In this document: positions 23,651-31,502 of the stretch, piece after piece
How positions within the stretch are numbered: the stretch's first letter is position 1
Layout of the letters: every line of letters starts with the position of its first letter
DNA from: Succinatimonas sp. UBA7265
GTDB taxonomy: Bacteria; Pseudomonadota; Gammaproteobacteria; Enterobacterales; Succinivibrionaceae
Direction of reading: 5' to 3'
Length of the DNA stretch: 41,664 bases
Assembly: GCA_002473165.1 (NCBI GenBank)
Contig: DKSD01000032.1
Span: forward strand, 1 to 41,664
Notes under the pieces: model-generated
What the model was told of the DNA's origin: nothing
Databases searched by the model: none
What the model saw: the letters and a program-made list of their open reading frames with translations, nothing else
Program-made: the position numbers and the translations under genes

Positions 23651-24789
23651 AGAGTTTAAAAGGCCTGTCAGGCGGCTTTGTCAGCGAGTGCCGGGTGTTA
23701 ATTCATTGTGAGGCCGCGCTCATGCTCTTTTTCGCCGGCATCATCTTTTACTCGCTGCTCTATCCCAGCGCCTATCTGCACGAGGTGCCGCAGAAGCTGC
23801 CTTTTTACGCCGTCGATCAGGATCATTCGACCTCAAGCCGGCTGCTGATGCGCCAGATAGGCGCCACCGAGGGCATCAGACTGCTGCGCAATGACGATCT
23901 CGCGCAGTCCATGCAGGGCCTGCGCGACGGCGCGGTCTCCGGGGTGCTGGTCGTGCCGGATGACTTCGAGCGCAAGCTCTTAAGCGGGACATCGCAGAGC
24001 ATTCCCCTGTACACGGACGCCTCGCACCTGCTGCTCTACCGCATGGTGCTGCAGGGCGTGCGCCAGGTCAGCGAGCAGCTGGGCGCCGGAACCCGCATGG
24101 TGACGCTCGAAAAGCGCGGCATGCCGCCTGAGGCCGCGCTGAGCCTGCAGACCCGCGGCCGCGCCGACGGCAGGCTGCTCTACAACCCCATGGGCAATTA
24201 CGCCATCAATACGGTGCCTCCGGTGTTCGTGCTCATCATCCAGCAGATCCTCTTTGTCGGCACCGGGATGCTGGAAGTGCGCCGCCGCCGCATGGGAGTG
24301 CCCGATCAGGGCGTGCGCTGGCTGTGCGGCAGGCTGCTCGCGCCCGCCTTCCTTGCCGTGATCTTTGCTTTTTATTACTTCTGGATCCTGGCAAAAATCG
24401 ACGATCTGCTCCCTGCGCGGCGCTTTTTTGATGTGCTGCTCTTCCTGTTCCCGTTTTTCCTGACGGCGGCGGCCGTCGGCAACCTCGCAGGCAGGTTTTT
24501 CCGCCATGAGCCGCTGCTGCTGACCTTTGTGCTGCCGATCTCCATCCCCATACTCTTCACCTCAGGCTTCGTCTGGCCCCAGGAGGCCATGCCGGATTTC
24601 ATCAGGGCTTTAGGCGCGCTGTTCCCGGCAACCCCGGCCATAAACGGCTACATGCTGCTTGCAGCCCGCGGCGCGGCGTTTTCCGAGATCCTCTCACTGT
24701 GGCTGCATGAATGGGCGCTGTTCCTGCTTTACCTGCTGCTCGCACTTGCCGCAAGCCGCAAACTGATCCTGCGTGAGGCCTCCGTGTAA
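23647..24789 (+). CDS. ABC-2-type permease, second of a pair
   Basis: Inner-membrane protein of 380 residues starting at the ATG inside the preceding stop; an upstream in-frame extension belongs to another frame's gene and is not real. Same architecture as its partner: N-terminal helix (about 24-40), extracytoplasmic domain (KLPFYAVDQDHSTSSRLLMRQ ... GVLVVPDDFERKLL), then helices from about 195 on. The block YNPMGNYAINTVPPVFVLIIQQ and the late SGFVWPQEAMP are typical of the YbhR/YhhJ class. It completes the HlyD-permease-permease unit. An ATPase must come from elsewhere, or the pair may work without one. Confidence 0.85.
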   Translation: MKSLKGLSGGFVSECRVLIHCEAALMLFFAGIIFYSLLYPSAYLHEVPQKLPFYAVDQDHSTSSRLLMRQIGATEGIRLLRNDDLAQSMQGLRDGAVSGVLVVPDDFERKLLSGTSQSIPLYTDASHLLLYRMVLQGVRQVSEQLGAGTRMVTLEKRGMPPEAALSLQTRGRADGRLLYNPMGNYAINTVPPVFVLIIQQILFVGTGMLEVRRRRMGVPDQGVRWLCGRLLAPAFLAVIFAFYYFWILAKIDDLLPARRFFDVLLFLFPFFLTAAAVGNLAGRFFRHEPLLLTFVLPISIPILFTSGFVWPQEAMPDFIRALGALFPATPAINGYMLLAARGAAFSEILSLWLHEWALFLLYLLLALAASRKLILREASV

Positions 24790-24881
24790 GCGGGAGCGCC
24801 GGATGAACCGCTTGCCTGTGGCAAAAACCGCCGGCGGCTCAGGAAAAAATGTTTATCAATGCCGGAAAGCAGGCTGACTGC

Positions 24882-24938
24882 TCAAAGTGAGACATAGCCG
24901 GAGACGAGAGAGGCTGCGGTGTTGTTAAATTCACTCAT
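24882..24938 (-). CDS. Possible 18-residue peptide or gene remnant
   Basis: A minus-strand frame, MSEFNNTAASLVSGYVSL, starts with ATG nine bases after a good CAGGAG site. It may be the 5' end of a lost gene or a true small peptide; the sequence is not one I recognise. It is the only coding-like signal in the 256 bases between the second permease and the dead TetR copy. Confidence 0.25.
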   Translation of the reverse strand: MSEFNNTAASLVSGYVSL

Positions 24939-25076
24939 GGCGATGCTCCTGTTTTTTGAGTGGTTTTAAAGCAATATAGGTTCATCGCCATTTGGGGCCT
25001 GAAGCGCTGCGCAAACAGAATACCCAATGTCGCACCCTGGCATAATTGATATCAGTATTTTATAAAATATTTATAT

Positions 25077-25753
25077 ATGAACAAGTTACCCCCCCCACCC
25101 CACCGCCAAAAAAGCGCGACAAACGGCGGATCCGCGGCGATGCCACCAAACAGACGCTTATTGAAGCGGGCATAAAGCTTTTTGGCGAGCACGGCTTTTC
25201 CGGGACCAGCACGCGCGGGATCGCGCGCCAGGCCGGAGTCAACCTCGGTCTCATCAGTTTCCACTTCGGCACGAAAGAGCGCCTCTACCGCTAGGTGCGC
25301 AAAGCGCTTAAAGAACAGCTTAAATCCGCCATAGATCCAGTCATCGCAAGGTTAAGCCTGGCTGACGGCTCCAAGCTTGCCGGCTGCGAACTCTCAAGGC
25401 TGTTATCCAGTGAGATCCGGGCGTTTCTTCAGGAGAATTTTATAAAAGCGCATGACAGCGCTTATTTCCTCATGCTGCGGCGCTCGTTAAAATCCGGTGA
25501 CGAAGACGCAAAAGAGCTTTTTTCCGAGGTCTTTCTGCCGCTTTTTAAACAGATCCAAAAGCTCCTTGACGAACACGCCGGCGCAGGCAGTGAAAAGCGC
25601 AACCGGCTGCGCTCTTTCCTCATCATCGACGGCGTTTTCGGAGTGCTGCGCGACTTCGAGTTTTTAAGCGTTGCGCCTGGCGCTACGGGAGATCTGATCG
25701 AGGATACCGCGCTGCTCTCAGAGATGATCGGCTCTTTGGCTTTAAACGGCTAA
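25077..25753 (+). pseudogene. Second CecR-like TetR gene, inactivated
   Basis: Close paralogue of the regulator at 20812 (matching almost throughout), broken twice. First, the only ATG with the right spacing (25077) is out of frame with the helix-turn-helix; one extra C in the run of eight C residues at 25089-25096 would join them, giving MNKLPPP onward. The frame as it stands has only a TTG at 25046 without a ribosome-binding site. Second, the codon after GTKERLYR is TAG (25293-25295) where the intact copy has Glu. The remaining ligand domain (SAIDPVIARL ... IGSLALNG) is intact. Probably a relic of a duplicated efflux locus; one substitution (GAG to TAG) explains the stop. Confidence 0.8.
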
Positions 25754-25766
25754 GGCGCCGGATGGC

Positions 25767-25841
25767 ATGTCTTTAGACATTCACAAAGAAAATCCGAAGA
25801 GTTCGCTCTGGAGGCCGGCGAACGCTCCGGATGCGGATTAA
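25767..25841 (+). pseudogene. Possible stub of a second HlyD gene
   Basis: Fourteen bases after the dead TetR gene a frame reads MSLDIHKENPKSS and stops at 25841. The word GACATTCACAAA matches the start of the intact HlyD gene (GACACTCACAAA, MDTHK) at the equivalent position after its TetR gene. This suggests a second TetR-HlyD-permease operon whose transport genes were deleted. The match is short, so this is tentative. Confidence 0.35.
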
Positions 25842-26099
25842 CTCCTAAAAGGAGATCAAGACGAGAATACCAGTTCTCGTTTGATGTTCACCATTCTGAT
25901 GACATGGTCGTATCCGGTCTTCTGATGAAACATCAGCGGAGGCGGATCAAAAGATCCCGTTCCCGTCGCCAGCGATTATAAGGTCTTTGATGCCGGCCCG
26001 GCAAATCGGCCCGCGGCCATAACCTGCCGGTTGATAAAATCCTGGCACCTCTCTTCCTTACGCGCTCCTTTCCGCAATAACAATGGCGCTGCACACACA
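25842..26099. other. Gene-free stretch before the repeat array
   Basis: No credible reading frame. It contains a hairpin with 7-bp arms, ACGAGAA (25861-25867) and TTCTCGT (25874-25880), and a small CTCCT/AGGAG dyad at 25842-25854. Together with the broken TetR and HlyD pieces it looks like debris from a deletion. Confidence 0.4.
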
Positions 26100-26199
26100 A
26101 GTTCCTACGTAAAAGTGTATAAGTCTCTCAAAAGTTCGTAGATAAAAACGTAAGATCCTCTGAAAGGATCCTAGATTAAAATGTACTGATGCTATGAAA
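26100..26199. repeat. Three degenerate 33-nt tandem repeats before the ATPase
   Basis: Units at 26100-26132, 26133-26165 and 26166-26199 share a TA-x-x-T-AAAA-x-x-GTA core: TACGTAAAAGTGTA, TAGATAAAAACGTA and TAGATTAAAATGTA, each an imperfect dyad. Units 1 and 2 end alike in CTCTxAAA. The third unit runs into the ATG of the AAA ATPase (26194). Position and spacing (33 bp, about three helical turns) suggest a multi-copy operator or RNA element controlling that gene. Confidence 0.6.
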
Positions 26200-27525
26200 A
26201 GACTGGCATATACAAAGCTTATAGCTTGGAAAAACAAAGAAATACGCAAACCACTGGTGATCCGCGGCGCCCGTCAGGTCGGCAAGACCTGGCTTATAAA
26301 GGAATTTGGCAGAACGGAATTTGACTCTTTTGCCTATGTCAACTGCGATGCCAATGCGATCGCGGCACAGCTTTTTGAACCGGATTTTGACATGCGCAGG
26401 ATCTTAAGGGGCCTGAGCGCGGCAGCCGGAGTAAACATAGAACCAGGCAAGACCCTCATCTTCATCGATGAGATCCAGGAAGCGCCCAAGGCCATGGCAT
26501 CCCTTAAATACTTTGCGGAAAACGCGCCTGAGTATCATGTGATCGCGGCAGGATCTCTGCTGGGGATCCATGAGCATCAGGACGTCTCATTCCCGGTCGG
26601 CAAAATAGAATCGCTCGAACTGTATCCCATGAGCTTTTTTGAATTTGTGCTGGCACAGGAAGGAAAGCCGCTTTATGAGATGCTCGCCAATGACCGCCTG
26701 GATTTGCTGTCCCCGTTGCATACAAAACTTACCGAACTGCTCCGGGAGTATTACTTTACAGGCGGCATGCCTGAGGCGGTGAGCGCCTTCGTCTCAGGAG
26801 CATCTCCGCAGGAAGTGCGGACGATCCAAAAACAGATCCTCTCTGATTACCGCGATGACATTTCAAAGCACGCGCCGCCTTCCCAGGTCCCCCGCATCGA
26901 TCAGGTGTGGAGTTCCATCCCCTCACAGCTCTCGCGCGAAAAACGTAAGTTCGCTTACGCAAACATCAAAAAAGGAGCCAGAGCCAAGGAATTCGAGATC
27001 GCTATACAATGGCTGTGCGATGCAGGATTGGTCACCAAAGTAAACAGAGTTGCCAAGGGACAGCTGCCGCTTAAATTTTACGAGGATTTTTCTGCATTTA
27101 AACTTTTTCTGCTCGACTGTGGGCTCATGGGAGCGCTCTGTGAAGCGCCGGCCTCGCAGATCCTCATCGGCGATCATGCCTTCACTGAATACAAAGGGGC
27201 TTTCACCGAGCAGTATGTGCTAGAACAGCTCAAAACCGTCCTGGGTGCCTCCGTTTTCTATTTAAGCGCCGATGATTCAACCCAGGAGCTGGATTTCATC
27301 TTTCAGAACGAAGAGCGGATCGTTCCGGTGGAAGTTCAGGGCAGGGAAAACCTCAGGGCCAAAGCCATGCGCATTTTCTGCGCGCAACACCCCGGCACTT
27401 TAGGCGTCAGGCTCTCGATGTCCCCTTACCGCGTTCAGGACTGGATGGGCAACCTCCCGCTGTACGCGGCCGAGAGAATTTTGGAGATTTTCAGGCAGCC
27501 TACCTCAGCGGCGGGATCTCCTTGA
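26194..27525 (+). CDS. AAA ATPase with DUF4143 C-terminal domain
   Basis: A 443-residue protein of the AAA_14/DUF4143 family. Walker A is GARQVGKT (residues 25-32), Walker B LIFIDE (88-93), sensor-like VIAAGSLLG follows, and PMSFFEFVLAQEG is a family block. The C-terminal part (about 205-420) contains the DUF4143 nuclease-like core, with FTEQYVLEQL and a late DFIFQNEERIVPVEVQG (D-x-n-E-V-K-like, here E-V-Q). These proteins are common accessory genes of unclear role, often patchily distributed as if transferred. There is no Shine-Dalgarno site; the start abuts the 33-nt repeats. Its last 26 bases overlap the 3' end of hrpA on the other strand. Confidence 0.88.
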   Translation: MKRLAYTKLIAWKNKEIRKPLVIRGARQVGKTWLIKEFGRTEFDSFAYVNCDANAIAAQLFEPDFDMRRILRGLSAAAGVNIEPGKTLIFIDEIQEAPKAMASLKYFAENAPEYHVIAAGSLLGIHEHQDVSFPVGKIESLELYPMSFFEFVLAQEGKPLYEMLANDRLDLLSPLHTKLTELLREYYFTGGMPEAVSAFVSGASPQEVRTIQKQILSDYRDDISKHAPPSQVPRIDQVWSSIPSQLSREKRKFAYANIKKGARAKEFEIAIQWLCDAGLVTKVNRVAKGQLPLKFYEDFSAFKLFLLDCGLMGALCEAPASQILIGDHAFTEYKGAFTEQYVLEQLKTVLGASVFYLSADDSTQELDFIFQNEERIVPVEVQGRENLRAKAMRIFCAQHPGTLGVRLSMSPYRVQDWMGNLPLYAAERILEIFRQPTSAAGSP

Positions 27526-30500
27526 TGACGCGATCGATTTCATGCGCGATGCGCTTGTCTGAGATCTGCCCTTTTACTCCCAGCTGCTGGGCAAAGAGCG
27601 AGACGCGCAGTTCCTCGATCATCCACCTGACGTTTTTCAGTTCTTCAGGCACGCTGTCTTTGGGATAGCGCGACATGGCGTTCTTTAAGAGCTCGGCGCA
27701 TTCAGCCACCCTGCGGGTGCAGTCGCGATCGCGGATCACGTCGCGCTGGACTTTTTCGATCCTTGAGAGCGCCGCGTCAAGATAACGAGGGAGCTCAGAG
27801 AGCCTTTCCGGAGGCGTGGCGCTGACAAAACCCTTGTAGACGAGCGCGGAGAGCTGTTTGCCGATGTCCTGGTAGGAGAAGGCCGCGTTGAGCGTGATCT
27901 GACCTTTAAGCAGGCGCGTAAGCTCATGCGCCCTCGAGAGGATCTGCTCGACCTTTTTGGAGATTGCAAGCGATTCGTCGTTAAGCTCGCCGCGGATCCT
28001 GTCTGAAAGCGCGCGGAACTCTTCCTCGCTCCACACCGGCGCGCCGTGGCGGCGCATGAGGCTGTCCACAGAGGCGAGCATGATGTCGGAGATGAGATCG
28101 CGCACCGAGCCTATGGGGCTGTAATACATGGAGAGTTTGGCGCGGTTGGGCAGGTGCGCCTCAAGATACGACACCGGCTGCTTTAAAGTCAAAAACAGCA
28201 GCCTTCTCTCGCCCTTCCACATGGCCTCGCGCTGGCGCAGCGGCGTGTCAAAGAGCTCAAGGACCACCGCAGAGCCTTTGTCAGAAAGCGCCGGGTAGGC
28301 GGTGATCTCAAGCCTGCCCTGGCGTGTCACCTGCTGCTGTTTTACCGTGCCGAAAGTCCACGAGGTCTCCTGCTTTGCAGGCCCTTTGTGCTTTACGGCC
28401 TGCTGCAGCGCCTCGCGCGCCTTGCCCGAGAGTTGGTCGCGCAGCGCGTCGAGATCGCGTCCTGAGGCGATCTCCTTTCCCGAGGCGTCCTCGATGATGA
28501 AGTTCACGAAGAGGTGCCGCGGGATCAGCGTGCGGTCAAAATCCTCAGGCGCGACCTGCTCGCCGCCCATGCGCGCGAGCTCTTTGGCGCAGCGATCCCA
28601 AAGCCTGCCCTCAGGCTGCGCGCCCACGGCCTCAGAGAGCGCCGAGGCGTAATCCGGGGCCGGGATGAGGTTGCGCCGCAGGCGCTTGGGCAAAGATTTT
28701 ATCAGCGAGGCGAGCAGTTCCTGGCGCAGCCCCGGGATCTGCCACTCAAAATCGGCGGCGCGCACCTGGCCTAAGACCGTAAGCGGGATGTGCACGCTGA
28801 CGCCGTCTTTTGGCGATGAGGGCTCGAAGACATAGCTCAAAGGCAGCCTCAGGGATCCTGCCTGCCAGTGCTCAGGGTAGAGCGCCTTGCGCGAGTCGGC
28901 GGCGCCGCGGGTGATGAGCTCGGGCGAGAAATCGAGGTAATGCGGATCGGTCTTGCTCTTCTCGCGCCACCATTTCTCAAAGTGGCGCTGGGTGACGATG
29001 TCCTCAGGCAGGCGTTTGGCGTAAAAATCGATCATTACCTGATCGTCGACTAAGAGATCGCGCCGGCGCTGTTTGTCCTCGATGTGCTCGACATCCTCGA
29101 TCATCTTGAGGTTGCGGCGGAAGAACTCGAAATTGCAGTCCATGTCGCCGCCGACCAGTGCGTCGCGGATGAAGATCTCGCGGCACATGGCCGGATCTAC
29201 CTGGGTGTAGAGCGCCTGGCGCCCTTCGGCGAGCCTGAGGCCGTAGAGCGTTATGGTAAGCGAGGCCTGCACGGCGCCCTGCTTTTTCGACCAGTGCGGC
29301 TCGGAGTAGGTCTTTTTTATCAGGTGCTGCCCGGCCCATTCCAGCCACTCCGGGCGGATCTCGGCCACGGTGCGCGCAAAGAGGCGCGAGGTCTCGGAGA
29401 GTTCGGAGGCGCAGATCCAGCGCGGGTGCTTTTTGGCGAGCACCGACGATGGATGGATCACGAACTTGATGCCGCGCGCACCCAGATAGATGCCCTTCTC
29501 GTTGCTGTCGAGCGTGCCCGCCTGCGAGAGCAGGCCGGAGACTACAGAGCGGTGGATGGCCTCGTAATGCGCCGGGGCGTCTTCCATGCTGTTGAGGTTG
29601 AATTTGAGCACGCGGCAGGTTGCGCGCAGCTGGCGCAGCACGTCAAACCACTCGCGCACCCTCAGATAGGAGAGCAGCTCTTTTTTGAGCAGGCGCGAGA
29701 AGGCCGAGCGCGAGAGCTCCGCCTCTTTCTTTGAGAGGTAGCGGTAGAGATTGATCCACGAGAGGAAGTCGGATTTCTCATCGTCAAAGCGGTGGTGCAG
29801 CTGGCGCGACTGCTCCTTGCGATCCGGAGGGTACTCGCGCGGATCCATGACGGCCAGCCCCGAGACGATGATCAGCACCTCGGAGACGGCGCCGTAGCGC
29901 TGGGCCTCGATGAGCATGCGCCCCAGGCGCGGATCGGCGGGGATGCGCGAGAGCAGCGTCCCGGTCTTCGTGAGCTTAACCTCTGAGGTGTCATGCCCGC
30001 GCGCGTCCTCAAGCGCGCCGAACTCCTCCAAAAGCCGCATGCCGTCGCTTACCTGGCGCGGCTCCGGGGGATCGATGAACGGGAATTTGGAGATGTCGCC
30101 CAGATGCAGCGAGATCATCTGCAGGATCACCGCCGCGAGGTTCGTGCGCAAAATTTCCGGATCGGTAAATTCAGGGCGGGCGTTGAAATCATCTTCTGAA
30201 TACAGGCGCACGCACACGCCGTCGCTGACACGGCCGCAGCGGCCTTTGCGCTGGTTGGCCGAGGCCTGGGAGATTTTTTCCACGGGCAGGCGCTGCACCT
30301 TGGTGCGCGGGGAGTAGCGCGAGATCCTCGCCGTGCCCGGATCTATGACATAGCGGATCCCGGGCACGGTGAGCGAGGTCTCGGCGATATTCGTGGCCAG
30401 CACGATGCGCACCCCGCCGTGCGGCGCGAAGATCTTGTTCTGCTCTGAGGTCGCCAGGCGCGCGAACAGCGGCACCACCTCGACCCCCGGCAGGTGCGAA

Positions 30501-31462
30501 CGGTTGAGGAAAGCCGCCATGTCCATGATGTCGCGCTCGCCCGGGAGGAACACCAAAGTGTCGCCGCGCCCGTGCTCATGCTGCAGCAGCTTAAAAGAAC
30601 GCAGCACGCCCTCGCGCAGCGAGACGGTCTGGCGCTCGTCCTCCTCGTCATCCTCCGCATCGCTAAATTCCTCAAGCGGCTGGTAGATGACCTCCACAGG
30701 ATAGGTGCGCCCTGAGACCTCGATGACCGGGGCGTTGCCAAAGTGCCTGGAAAAGCGCTGCGGATCAATGGTCGCCGAGGTGATGATGAGCTTGAGATCG
30801 CGCCGTTTTTGCAAAAGCTGCTTTAAATAGCCCAAAAGGAAATCGATGTTGAGCGAGCGCTCGTGCGCCTCATCGATGATGATGCAGTCGTAATTTAACA
30901 GCAGGCGGTCGGTCTGGGTCTCTGCAAGCAGGATGCCGTCCGTCATGAGCTTGATGCAGGCCTCAGGCGAGGTCACATCCGTAAAGCGCACTTTAAAGCC
31001 CACGCTCTGCCCGAGATTTTCGCCAAGCTCCTCGGCGATGCGGGCGGCCACGGCGCGCGCTGCCAGGCGCCGCGGCTGAGTGTGGCCTATCATGCCGCGC
31101 ACGCCGAGCCCGGCCTCGAGGCACATCTTGGGGATCTGGGTCGTCTTGCCCGAGCCGGTCTCGCCGGCGATGATCACTACCTGGTGCTCGCGGATGGCTT
31201 TGACGATCTCCTCGCGCCGCTGTGACACCGGCAGTTCCTCAGGATAGGAGAGCTTGGGCAGGTTCTCCGCTCTGGCCTTGCAGCGCTCGGCCTGCACCGC
31301 GAGCTCCAGCTTGATGGCGTCCTCGGCCTCCTGCTGTTTTTCAGGCGGCGTTTTCTCAAGGCGGCGCAGCATGGCGCTGAGGCTGCGGCAGGCAGTGAAT
31401 GTAAGATGCGGGTACTGGCGCTTTACGTCAGATGAGAACTGGGAAAATTCCTGCGGAGTCAT
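27500..31462 (-). CDS. hrpA: ATP-dependent RNA helicase HrpA
   Basis: DEAH-box RNA helicase of 1320 residues, the full HrpA length (about 1300 in E. coli). Motifs in order: Walker A GETGSGKTT (100-108), DEAH (197-200), SAT (229-231), then the second RecA domain with a QRKGRCGR motif VI, and the long HrpA-specific C-terminus ending with the family block EELRVSLFAQQLG. HrpA is involved in mRNA processing and in rescuing stalled ribosomes in E. coli. The gene begins 40 bases after the antiporter gene, with a hairpin in the gap. The C-terminus appears complete even though it overlaps the ATPase gene by 26 bases. Confidence 0.95.
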   Translation of the reverse strand: MTPQEFSQFSSDVKRQYPHLTFTACRSLSAMLRRLEKTPPEKQQEAEDAIKLELAVQAERCKARAENLPKLSYPEELPVSQRREEIVKAIREHQVVIIAGETGSGKTTQIPKMCLEAGLGVRGMIGHTQPRRLAARAVAARIAEELGENLGQSVGFKVRFTDVTSPEACIKLMTDGILLAETQTDRLLLNYDCIIIDEAHERSLNIDFLLGYLKQLLQKRRDLKLIITSATIDPQRFSRHFGNAPVIEVSGRTYPVEVIYQPLEEFSDAEDDEEDERQTVSLREGVLRSFKLLQHEHGRGDTLVFLPGERDIMDMAAFLNRSHLPGVEVVPLFARLATSEQNKIFAPHGGVRIVLATNIAETSLTVPGIRYVIDPGTARISRYSPRTKVQRLPVEKISQASANQRKGRCGRVSDGVCVRLYSEDDFNARPEFTDPEILRTNLAAVILQMISLHLGDISKFPFIDPPEPRQVSDGMRLLEEFGALEDARGHDTSEVKLTKTGTLLSRIPADPRLGRMLIEAQRYGAVSEVLIIVSGLAVMDPREYPPDRKEQSRQLHHRFDDEKSDFLSWINLYRYLSKKEAELSRSAFSRLLKKELLSYLRVREWFDVLRQLRATCRVLKFNLNSMEDAPAHYEAIHRSVVSGLLSQAGTLDSNEKGIYLGARGIKFVIHPSSVLAKKHPRWICASELSETSRLFARTVAEIRPEWLEWAGQHLIKKTYSEPHWSKKQGAVQASLTITLYGLRLAEGRQALYTQVDPAMCREIFIRDALVGGDMDCNFEFFRRNLKMIEDVEHIEDKQRRRDLLVDDQVMIDFYAKRLPEDIVTQRHFEKWWREKSKTDPHYLDFSPELITRGAADSRKALYPEHWQAGSLRLPLSYVFEPSSPKDGVSVHIPLTVLGQVRAADFEWQIPGLRQELLASLIKSLPKRLRRNLIPAPDYASALSEAVGAQPEGRLWDRCAKELARMGGEQVAPEDFDRTLIPRHLFVNFIIEDASGKEIASGRDLDALRDQLSGKAREALQQAVKHKGPAKQETSWTFGTVKQQQVTRQGRLEITAYPALSDKGSAVVLELFDTPLRQREAMWKGERRLLFLTLKQPVSYLEAHLPNRAKLSMYYSPIGSVRDLISDIMLASVDSLMRRHGAPVWSEEEFRALSDRIRGELNDESLAISKKVEQILSRAHELTRLLKGQITLNAAFSYQDIGKQLSALVYKGFVSATPPERLSELPRYLDAALSRIEKVQRDVIRDRDCTRRVAECAELLKNAMSRYPKDSVPEELKNVRWMIEELRVSLFAQQLGVKGQISDKRIAHEIDRVIKEIPPLR

Positions 31463-31473
31463 TTAAATACCAA

Positions 31474-31494
31474 AAGGGAGGCCAGGCCTCCCTT
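31474..31494 (-). terminator. Hairpin between the antiporter gene and hrpA
   Basis: Arms AAGGGAGG (31474-31481) and CCTCCCTT (31487-31494) with a CCAGG loop; on the minus strand it is followed by TTGGTATTT, a poor U-run. It ends 11 bases before the hrpA start, and no Shine-Dalgarno site is found between it and the ATG. It may be a leaky terminator or control hrpA translation. Confidence 0.5.
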
Positions 31495-31502
31495 GCACGA
31501 GA

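Noticed and set aside
25293..25295. TAG in the TetR copy as a recoded (pyrrolysine or suppressed) codon
   Set aside because: The intact paralogue has Glu here, the gene also has a start-frame defect, and other genes show no sign of TAG recoding.
26100..26199. The 33-nt repeats as a CRISPR array
   Set aside because: The units are directly abutting with no spacers, degenerate, only three in number, and no cas gene is near.
26058..26249. Minus-strand 63-codon frame across the repeats
   Set aside because: It is generated by the 33-nt periodicity (11-codon repeat) and has no ribosome-binding site; it also overlaps the ATPase start.
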